From positions 1 to 54,645 of the forward strand of contig JANYJV010000137.1 of the NCBI GenBank assembly GCA_025361725.1: a stretch of DNA of 54,645 nt. Reading direction: 5' to 3'. The notes below the pieces were generated by a model. The model saw only the letters and a program-made list of their open reading frames with translations, was not told where the DNA came from and did not search any database. Made by a program: the position numbers and the translations under genes. Positions 48,654-54,645 of this stretch are shown in pieces (positions within the stretch are counted from its first letter, which is position 1; the number at the start of each line of letters is the position of its first letter). This DNA comes from Acidimicrobiia bacterium. Lineage in GTDB: Bacteria > Actinomycetota > Acidimicrobiia > IMCC26256 > JAENVU01.

Positions 48654-49415
48654 TTAGAAAGTGCCGCCGTCGACGGTCACCTTGATGCCGGTGAGATAGC
48701 CGCCCACATCGGTGACCAGCGCGTGCACCACGCCCGCTACTTCTTCGGGGGTGCAAACGTGACCGAACGGTGAGCCGGAGTCGAGCGTGTGGATGTCCTC
48801 GACGCCCATCGCGCCCTTCACCAGCCGCCGACCCATCTCGGTCTCGACCAACCCCGGCGCGACGACGTTGACGTGGATGCCGTTGCGCCGCTCCTCCTTG
48901 GCGAGAGTCATCGCCAGCGCCTCGAGGCCCGCTTTCGCCATCGTGTACGGCGCGCCACCGGCCTGCATGTGTGATGTGGCCACCGACGAGATCATGACGA
49001 CGTCACCGCGCTGCGCATCGCGCATCCCAGGAACGAACTGCTGGGAGAGGATGAACCCGGCGAGGGTGTGGGTGCGCCAGTTCCGCTCCACCTCGCCGAT
49101 CTCGGTCTTCACCACACTCTGGCCGCGCGACGCGATCCCCGCGTTGTGGACCAACACGTCGACCGGCCCGAACTCGTCGAGCACCCTCGCGCACATCGCA
49201 ACACACGCGTCGGCATCGTCGACCGAGGCGGGAAACGCAAGAGAACGCCGACCCATGGCTTCGATGTCGCCGACGGTCTCCGCAGCCGCAGCTTCGTCTC
49301 GGCGGTAGTTGATGGCCACGTCTGCGCCGTCGGCGGCGAGTGCGAGCGCGATGGCCCGGCCGATCCCGCGTGAACCGCCGCTGATGAACGCACGCCGTCC
49401 GTTCAGTGCATTCAT
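48654..49415 (-). CDS. SDR-family oxidoreductase (FabG-like)
   Basis: A 253-aa classical SDR: 'SGGSRGIGRAIAL' for NAD(P), 'HNAGIA', Ser in 'MISSVATS', and 'YTMAKAG' with catalytic Tyr and Lys. The opening and C-terminal 'VTVDGGTF' resemble 3-oxoacyl reductases. Its stop-start overlap with the enoyl-CoA hydratase (ATGA) suggests a beta-oxidation-like role on an acyl-CoA. Confidence 0.92.
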   Translation of the reverse strand: MNALNGRRAFISGGSRGIGRAIALALAADGADVAINYRRDEAAAAETVGDIEAMGRRSLAFPASVDDADACVAMCARVLDEFGPVDVLVHNAGIASRGQSVVKTEIGEVERNWRTHTLAGFILSQQFVPGMRDAQRGDVVMISSVATSHMQAGGAPYTMAKAGLEALAMTLAKEERRNGIHVNVVAPGLVETEMGRRLVKGAMGVEDIHTLDSGSPFGHVCTPEEVAGVVHALVTDVGGYLTGIKVTVDGGTF

Positions 49416-50239
49416 GTTCGATCGTCCTCACCCATGAAGTTCGGGGGTCGTTTCTCCAGGAAGGCGGCCATGGCCTCCTCCATGTCACCGGCGAAGGAAG
49501 ACAGGACCTGCGTCCGGTTCTCGAGATCGATGCCGGCCTGCATCGAACCGATCTCGAGCTGGCTCCACATCACTTCCTTCGTCATACGCACCCCGAACGG
49601 TCCGTTGGCGAGGATGAGCTCGGCCTCACCGATCGCGGCGTCCATCAACTCGTCGTCCGGTGCCAGGTGGGTGACGAGCCCGATCCGGAACGCTTCCTCC
49701 GCGTCGACGAAGCGACCCGTGAGCATCAGCTCGTACGCACGTGACGCGCCGATGAGCCGGGGCAGGATCCAACTGGTGCCGATGTCGCACGCGGACAGAC
49801 CGACCCTGATGAAGGCGACATTGAATCGCGCCGATGCACCGGCGACGCGGATGTCCGATCCCAACGTGAGTGCCAGTCCCCCGCCCGATGCCGCGCCGTT
49901 CACCGCCGAGATGATCGGTTGCGGTTGTGATCGCATCAGGGGAATGAGATTCGCGATGTACTGCTGCACGCGCATGCCGGCGCGGGCGCGGCCCATGCCC
50001 GCGAGGTCGGGCAACTTCACGCCTTCGGCCAGGTCGAGTCCGGCGCAGAAACCGGCACCGGCGCCGGTCAGGATGATGACCCGGCACGTGGGGTCGTCCC
50101 GAAGATCGCCGAGCGCGTCGTAGAGCCCGGCGAGGAGATCGGCGTTCATTGCGTTGCGTCGCTCGGGCCGGTTCAGGGTGATGCGCGCGATCTGTTCGCG
50201 CGGCCGATCGACGACGACGGCATCCCCGGTGGTGGTCAC
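49412..50239 (-). CDS. Enoyl-CoA hydratase/isomerase family protein
   Basis: A 275-aa crotonase: oxyanion-hole segments 'GAGAGFCAGLDL' and 'NGAASGGGLALTLGSDI', with 'LPRLIGASRAYELMLTGR' following. In the second active-site position the usual Glu appears to be Asp in 'SACDIGTS', so hydratase activity is not certain and isomerase or hydrolase activity is possible. GTG start 16 bp after the exonuclease stop. Confidence 0.92.
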   Translation of the reverse strand: MTTTGDAVVVDRPREQIARITLNRPERRNAMNADLLAGLYDALGDLRDDPTCRVIILTGAGAGFCAGLDLAEGVKLPDLAGMGRARAGMRVQQYIANLIPLMRSQPQPIISAVNGAASGGGLALTLGSDIRVAGASARFNVAFIRVGLSACDIGTSWILPRLIGASRAYELMLTGRFVDAEEAFRIGLVTHLAPDDELMDAAIGEAELILANGPFGVRMTKEVMWSQLEIGSMQAGIDLENRTQVLSSFAGDMEEAMAAFLEKRPPNFMGEDDRT

Positions 50240-50255
50240 GGCCGAATCCTGACCG

Positions 50256-51131
50256 TCAGGCGCGCTGGGACGCCAGCCGCTCGGCGCGCGACAACAGGTT
50301 CGGCGCGCCGAGCCGCTCGGTCCACGCCGCGAACTCCGGGGTGGGTCCGGTCCAGCGCCACGAGTCGACAGTGCCGACGGGATGGTCGGTCCGCAACGTG
50401 GCGATGAGGCGGAAGAGTTCGGCCGCGGCGCGCTGCTCGCTGAGAATCGTGGCCAACTTCACCGCGCCGCGCACGTCGACGGTCCAGTCCTTGGCGAGCG
50501 GGGGAATCTGTTCCAGGTGGAGGTAGTGGCCCAGCACGGTCCCTGCGGATTTGGCGCCCCAGCCGGCGAGGCCGGGGAAACCGTCGGCGGTGTCGCCGAC
50601 CAGGCCGAGGTAGTCCGGGATGGACTCGGGGGGTACACCGAACTTGGCCTTGACCCCGGCCGCGTCGCGCACTTCGTTCTTCCGGCGGTCGAACTGCACG
50701 ATCCGATCGCCGACGACGCTCTGACCGAGGTCCTTGTCCGGCGTGCAGATGAAGACGCGTTCCACGCGCTCGTCCGCGCCGGCGACGGCTGCGCCCGCGG
50801 CCATGCCGTCGTCCGCCTCTTGGTCCACCATGGCCCACACGGTCACACCGAGCGCACGCAGGGCGTCCTCGAGGAGCGGGAACTGTGCGAGGAGGACGGG
50901 GTCCATGCCTTCGCCGGTCTTGTATCCCGCGTAGAGATCGTTGCGGAAGGACTCGACCACGTGGTCGGTGGCGACCGCCACGTGGGTGGCGCCGTCCTCC
51001 ATCATCATGAGCATCGATCCGATGACCCCGCGAGTGGCCGCCACTTCCACGCCCGCGGGATCGAGGTGAGACGGGACCGCGAAGTGATGACGGAACAACT
51101 CATACGTACCGTCGACGAGGTGGACGTTCAT
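50256..51131 (-). CDS. Stand-alone 5'-3' exonuclease (Pol I N-domain-like)
   Basis: A 291-aa flap-endonuclease-fold nuclease without a polymerase domain. 'VDGTYELFRHHF' gives the first metal Asp, 'SFRNDLYAGYKTGEG' the arch region, 'VDQEADDGMAAGAAV' and 'ICTPDKDLGQ' further acidic ligands, and 'PDYLGLVGDTADGFPGLAGWGAKSA' the helix-hairpin-helix DNA grip. It may process RNA primers or flaps. ATG 51129-51131. Confidence 0.9.
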   Translation of the reverse strand: MNVHLVDGTYELFRHHFAVPSHLDPAGVEVAATRGVIGSMLMMMEDGATHVAVATDHVVESFRNDLYAGYKTGEGMDPVLLAQFPLLEDALRALGVTVWAMVDQEADDGMAAGAAVAGADERVERVFICTPDKDLGQSVVGDRIVQFDRRKNEVRDAAGVKAKFGVPPESIPDYLGLVGDTADGFPGLAGWGAKSAGTVLGHYLHLEQIPPLAKDWTVDVRGAVKLATILSEQRAAAELFRLIATLRTDHPVGTVDSWRWTGPTPEFAAWTERLGAPNLLSRAERLASQRA

Positions 51132-51273
51132 GGCGCGCCGTCGCTGCAGCCGTCGGGACGTTGATCTTCGTTGGGAGTCTCCACCAACGGATCGTGCCAC
51201 GTCTGGCCCGTGAGGCGCGCTCCGCGTCGCGTGCGTTCGCCGTTTCTGCGCGCGGGTTCGACCGAGCGTCAGG

Positions 51274-52407
51274 TCAGTGCGGGCGGACGCCCCACTGGAA
51301 GTTGTCGCGCCAGGCCGGTGCGATCTTGACGACATCACCGGTCTGGGGCGCGTGGATCATCATGCCGCCACCGATGTACAGGCCGACGTGGTGCAGGTCG
51401 CTATAGAAGACGACGATGTCGCCCGGCTGGAGCTGGTCGTAGGAGACTCGCGAGAACATCGTGGCCTGCGAGCCGGAGTAGTGCGGCATCCGAACCCCGC
51501 CGCTGGCCCATGCGGCCATGGTCAGACCCGAACAGTCGAAGGTGCTGGGTCCGGCGGTGGCGAAGGCGTAGGGCTTGCCGAGCTGCGCCCGAGCGAAGGC
51601 CACCGCGGCACCGGCGTTCGAGCTGACCGGAGGCTCGTTGCCGGTCGGGGGTTCCGGGGTCGGTGGAGGTGGCGTCGGGTTCGGTGTCGTGGGCGGGCGG
51701 GCCGGGCCCGGCCGGGGCGTACCGACCGACGGCGGGGTCGCGCCCGTCGGCGAGGTCGGTCGCGGTTGTGTGCCCGCGAGGTTGGTGGGTGCGGGCGTGG
51801 CCGCAGGCTTCGCCGCAGCTTCGAATGCCTGCTGGGTCGCCCTCGCGGCTGCGGCGGCTTGCGCGGCCAGCGTCTCGAGCCGTTGTTTCATCGCCGCAGC
51901 GGACCGTGCGTCGCGTTCGAGGAGGTCCCGGGCGGCCCGTTGGCCTTGCCGTTCGGTGCGCAACTGGGTCATGACTGTTTGGAGGTCGTCGACGAGCGCG
52001 CGATCCGGCGCCTCGGCGGCGTCGAGATACCGGCTGCGCCGGCGGACGTCAGAGACGTGTTGCCCATCGCCGATCGGAAAGGACGTCGTGGCGCCGGCAC
52101 CGACGTACAACGATGCGGCCCGGCTCCGAGCGCGCGCCTGCACGAGCTGGACCCGGAGGTGCGCGGCTTCGATGCGGCGGTCCGTGGCTTCGAGCGCAGC
52201 TGTTGCTCGTTCCACCCGCACCCGCGCGAAGTTGTATTGCTCGGCGACGATTTCGAGGTGTTCGGCGTCTGCGGGCGGGTCCGACGGAGCCGGTGCGGCG
52301 ATCGCACCGGCCGGGGCCAAGGCTCCCAGGGCGAACGTTGCCGCCACCGCAACGGTCGCAACGTGCGCGGCGAGACGACGTGAGAGGTTCAGAGCGTTCG
52401 ACGGCAC
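51274..52407 (-). CDS. NlpC/P60 peptidoglycan endopeptidase
   Basis: A 377-aa secreted cell-wall hydrolase. Signal peptide (about 1-38, AxA-like site), coiled-coil region (about 45-200), a Pro/Thr-rich linker (about 205-255) and a C-terminal NlpC/P60 domain with catalytic Cys in 'STFDCSGLTM' and His in 'DLHHVGLYIG', followed by 'MIHAP'. The long coiled coil is as in RipA, which autoinhibits or docks to FtsX-like partners. GTG start. Confidence 0.92.
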   Translation of the reverse strand: MPSNALNLSRRLAAHVATVAVAATFALGALAPAGAIAAPAPSDPPADAEHLEIVAEQYNFARVRVERATAALEATDRRIEAAHLRVQLVQARARSRAASLYVGAGATTSFPIGDGQHVSDVRRRSRYLDAAEAPDRALVDDLQTVMTQLRTERQGQRAARDLLERDARSAAAMKQRLETLAAQAAAAARATQQAFEAAAKPAATPAPTNLAGTQPRPTSPTGATPPSVGTPRPGPARPPTTPNPTPPPPTPEPPTGNEPPVSSNAGAAVAFARAQLGKPYAFATAGPSTFDCSGLTMAAWASGGVRMPHYSGSQATMFSRVSYDQLQPGDIVVFYSDLHHVGLYIGGGMMIHAPQTGDVVKIAPAWRDNFQWGVRPH

Positions 52408-52484
52408 ATCTCTCTATCGGCGTTCAGGCCCCGATCTATTGAGCACGGAGAGTGAGATTCTTCTCCGACTTTCGTATCATCGGT

Positions 52485-53462
52485 TCAGCGAATGCCTGAA
52501 CTCGGGACGAACGCCGCAATCCGCTCTACGTGCGGTGGCATTGCCGGGTTGGAGAGCCGTGGTGTCCGACAGCCGAGGAGCACCATGACCGCCGCGGCGA
52601 ACACGGCCGTCGCCCCGGCGACGTGCACCGCGACGAGCCCGGAGGGCACATCGGTGAAGTACTGCCAATACCCCACACCGGCTTGGAGTATGAGCAGTCC
52701 GAGCAGCGCGGTGACGCGTCGGTACAACGCGGCGGATGCTCGGGTCCGGACCAGCACGATCAACAGGGCAACGACCACCCCGAGGAACACCATGACTGTG
52801 GTGCCGTGGACGCGCGCGACGTCGCCAATCCGCAGATTCAAGCGAGTGGCGCGCAGCGAGATCTTCGCCGAGTTGCCCGCATCCCCCGAGTGCGGACCGG
52901 CGCCAGTGACGACGGTCCCCGTCACGAGGACCGCGCCGGCGAGTACCACGACGGCGATCGCGAGCCGGTGGACGACGGCGGGCACGGTGATGGGGTTCGG
53001 CGCGCCGTCGGACACACCCGCGCGCCAGACGAGCACCAATGCGTTGGCGAGGAGGACCGCCGAGAGTAAGAAGTGGCCCATCACGAACGGCGGGTCCAAG
53101 AGCTTCTTGACCACGAGCGCACCGAGCAAGGCCTGGGCGATGACGCCGAGCACGAGACCGCACGAGAGCCACACGAGGTCGCGTCGGCGGGGTGTACGTA
53201 CGAGTGAACCGAGGACCGCGACGATCACCGCGACGGACACGATGCCGGTCACCATCCGGTTCACGAACTCGATGACGCCGTGGAAGCCCACGGCGCGCGT
53301 CGGTGTGAGACTGCCGGCGGTGCAGTTCGGCCATTCGGGACAACCGAGTCCGGAACCGGTGAGCCGGACGGCAGCGCCGGTGACGATGATCACCGCCAGC
53401 GACCACGCGGCGGCGACAGTGATGCGCCGGTACTGCTCGGGATTCAGATGCACGCGCTGCAT
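52485..53462 (-). CDS. ctaA: Heme A synthase CtaA/COX15
   Basis: A 325-aa integral membrane protein with eight hydrophobic helices that oxidises heme o (made by CtaB) to heme a. 'TGAAVRLTGSGLGCPEWPNC' with its Cys pair, 'FVNRMVTG', 'MGHFLLSAVL' and 'VARVHGTTVM' with heme-ligand histidines are present. ATG 53460-53462 is preferred, with a TACCAT 9 nt upstream; ATG 53588 would overlap the AhpD-like gene by 38 bp. It is 15 kb from ctaB. Confidence 0.93.
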   Translation of the reverse strand: MQRVHLNPEQYRRITVAAAWSLAVIIVTGAAVRLTGSGLGCPEWPNCTAGSLTPTRAVGFHGVIEFVNRMVTGIVSVAVIVAVLGSLVRTPRRRDLVWLSCGLVLGVIAQALLGALVVKKLLDPPFVMGHFLLSAVLLANALVLVWRAGVSDGAPNPITVPAVVHRLAIAVVVLAGAVLVTGTVVTGAGPHSGDAGNSAKISLRATRLNLRIGDVARVHGTTVMVFLGVVVALLIVLVRTRASAALYRRVTALLGLLILQAGVGYWQYFTDVPSGLVAVHVAGATAVFAAAVMVLLGCRTPRLSNPAMPPHVERIAAFVPSSGIR

Positions 53463-53550
53463 GAGCCGGTCATGGTACGGGCGGAGCGGTTCCGTCGGCT
53501 GATCGACGTGCGTCGTGTCCTGCTCGCCGTCTCGTCGCGCCCGGGCAGCC

Positions 53551-54129
53551 TCAGTGGGCGGCGGGTGGGAACGGGACAGTGGTGTCATCCACGTCGTCGT
53601 CGCGCACCACGCCACACGCGTTGAGCGCGAACGACACGAGGTGGTACTGACCCACCAAGAACACGAAGTCGAGCATCTGCTCGTCGGTCAGGTGCGGGCG
53701 GAGGTCCGCCCAGGTCGCGTCAGTGATGGTGGAGCGCTCGTGCAGTTCGTCTGTGGCGCGCAGGGCGGCCGACTCCAGCACGCTCCAACCGTCGGCATCA
53801 GGACCTGCCGCAACGCGGGCCACGTCGGCGTCGGTCAGCCCGACGGTTCGGCCTACCACCACGTGCTGGCCCCACTCGTACGGCGCCCGGCACTGCCACC
53901 CCACCCGCAAGACCACGATTTCCCTGGTGCGGGGATCGAGGGTCGACTTCGCGAGCACGTGGGTGGCGAAGACCAACCATCGTCGCAAGAGTGCCGGGTG
54001 GTTCGCGACGGTGCCGAACACGTTCAACACCTCGACGTCATCGCCCCGCAAGCGTGAGAAGCGGCTCAGGAGTTCGTGAGTCTCGGCGTCGGCGTCGGCC
54101 AGTGACACGGGAGGGATGCGGGGTTCCAT
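53551..54129 (-). CDS. Carboxymuconolactone decarboxylase / AhpD-like protein
   Basis: A 192-aa helical protein of the AhpD-like superfamily. 'REIVVLRVGWQCRAPYEWGQHV' has Cys, Glu and His but only one cysteine where AhpD has a redox CxxC, so a peroxidase-type disulfide is unlikely. It may act on a lactone or be a sensor. ATG 54127-54129 is 6 nt after TACGCT, so leaderless. Confidence 0.88.
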   Translation of the reverse strand: MEPRIPPVSLADADAETHELLSRFSRLRGDDVEVLNVFGTVANHPALLRRWLVFATHVLAKSTLDPRTREIVVLRVGWQCRAPYEWGQHVVVGRTVGLTDADVARVAAGPDADGWSVLESAALRATDELHERSTITDATWADLRPHLTDEQMLDFVFLVGQYHLVSFALNACGVVRDDDVDDTTVPFPPAAH

Positions 54130-54135
54130 CGGCGC

Positions 54136-54145
54136 AGCGTACGGT
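54136..54145. promoter_or_regulatory. Overlapping divergent -10 elements
   Basis: Plus strand TACGGT (54140-54145) ends 6 nt before the hydrolase ATG. Minus strand TACGCT (54136-54141) ends 6 nt before the AhpD-like ATG. They share the central TA, so the two leaderless genes are served by one symmetric promoter of 10 bp and would exclude each other. Confidence 0.6.
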
Positions 54146-54151
54146 GACGAG

Positions 54152-54645
54152 ATGTCGAGTGTGGTCTATGACGAGTTCGCGTTCTTCGCCGACAACGCGG
54201 CCGAGGTGGGCCTCCCCTTCTCGACGCCGCCGACGGTTGTGCGCGTCGAGGCCGAGGTCTCGCCCGGTCAGCATCTGAGTGGGTTGCGGTGGGGAGACGG
54301 CGAGCCCGAACTCGTCTTCCTGCACGGCGGCGCGCAGAACGCGCACACCTGGGACACGGTGGCGTTGGCGTTGGGCCAACCGCTCCTCGCGCTCGATCTC
54401 CCTGGTCACGGCCGGTCCAGTTGGCGAGAGGACAAGGCCTACTGGCCACAGGAAAACGCCCGGGCGGTGGCGAAGGCGATTCGGACACTCGCACCGAACG
54501 CCGCGGCCGTCGTCGGGATGTCGCTCGGCGGCCTCACTGCGCTCGCGCTGAGTCAGCACGCGCCCGAACTGGTCCGACGGTTGGTGCTCGTGGACGTCAC
54601 CCCGGGAGTCAACCGCGAGAAGGCATCGGCGATCACCGCGTTCAT
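54152..54645 (+). CDS. Alpha/beta-fold hydrolase (3' end outside window)
   Basis: The first 164 residues of an alpha/beta hydrolase: 'FLHGGAQNAHTWD' forms the oxyanion loop, 'LDLPGHGRS' follows strand 4, and the nucleophile elbow is 'GMSLGG' with Ser near residue 127. The catalytic Asp and His lie beyond the window. The ATG follows TACGGT by 6 nt. Substrate unknown; the divergent AhpD-like gene hints at lactone chemistry. Confidence 0.88.
   Translation, partial: MSSVVYDEFAFFADNAAEVGLPFSTPPTVVRVEAEVSPGQHLSGLRWGDGEPELVFLHGGAQNAHTWDTVALALGQPLLALDLPGHGRSSWREDKAYWPQENARAVAKAIRTLAPNAAAVVGMSLGGLTALALSQHAPELVRRLVLVDVTPGVNREKASAITAF

Noticed and set aside
52408-52484. Cyclic-di-AMP riboswitch before the NlpC/P60 gene
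   Set aside because: Such switches often precede cell-wall hydrolases, but only 77 bp separate ctaA from this gene, too short for the ydaO fold.
1-54645. CRISPR arrays, IS elements, rRNA or tRNA genes
   Set aside because: No regularly spaced repeats, transposase motifs or structural RNA genes were seen anywhere in the window.

Overview
The window is a dense, high-GC (about 65-70%) chromosomal segment of an actinobacterium. The markers are an ARC/Mpa proteasomal ATPase ending in Gly-Gln-Tyr-Leu, a fused F420-pathway FbiC, a MarP-like periplasmic protease, DacB, TrmI, DUF2510, FxsA and RmuC. GTG and TTG starts are frequent. The gene mix and the many leaderless promoters suit a deep-branching actinobacterium such as Acidimicrobiia, but this placement is an inference. 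I saw no rRNA, tRNA, IS element, prophage or CRISPR array.

Layout. 0-5.2 kb: arc (reading out of the window), a divergent ferredoxin, a 22-codon ORF, then an MgtE-N/CBS protein paired with an atypical NRAMP transporter. 5.2-10.6 kb: a tightly overlapping minus-strand operon, dacB, three small membrane or unknown genes, a TtuB-like sulfur carrier, a TtuA-like tRNA thiolase, trmI, marP. 10.6-14.5 kb: a split ADP-forming acyl-CoA synthetase and an AMP-forming acyl-CoA ligase. 14.7-18.7 kb: glycosyltransferase, nagA and FIST operon, a repeat pair, a quinone oxidoreductase. 18.8-27.8 kb: tkt, tal, pgl (sugar phosphates), mug, fbiC, PfkB kinase and a LOG-family protein. 27.8-33.1 kb: photolyase and a glcDEF-type glycolate oxidase operon. 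33.1-37.3 kb: M20 peptidase, a Cys-rich protein, gamma carbonic anhydrase, a truncated dCMP deaminase, an SDR and a lone GroES-like protein. 37.4-41.6 kb: ctaB (no stop codon at its expected end), a TlpA-like protein, a DUF2510 metalloprotease, a GNAT protein and a peptidase E gene with an in-frame amber codon. 41.7-46.7 kb: VOC protein, ABC-2 exporter, polyprenyl synthase, a 33-aa ORF coupled to an unknown gene, fxsA. 46.8-54.6 kb: rmuC, SRPBCC/SDR/enoyl-CoA hydratase, a 5'-3' exonuclease, NlpC/P60, ctaA, an AhpD-like protein and a partial alpha/beta hydrolase.

Most notable. (1) About a dozen genes carry a TANNNT -10 hexamer 6-8 nt upstream of the start codon, the signature of leaderless mRNA; in two divergent pairs the opposed -10 elements overlap. 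(2) glcD appears to start at a non-canonical AUC placed exactly where a leaderless start should be. (3) A TtuA/TtuB-like pair in which the carrier ends Gly-Gly-Ala-Thr rather than Gly-Gly, in a genome that also has the Pup-proteasome ATPase. (4) Two small families of dispersed repeats: one copy lies at the ctaB/tlpA junction where the ctaB stop is missing, and another abuts the truncated dCMP deaminase. (5) An NRAMP protein lacking the canonical DPGN and MPH metal-site motifs next to an MgtE-N/CBS partner.
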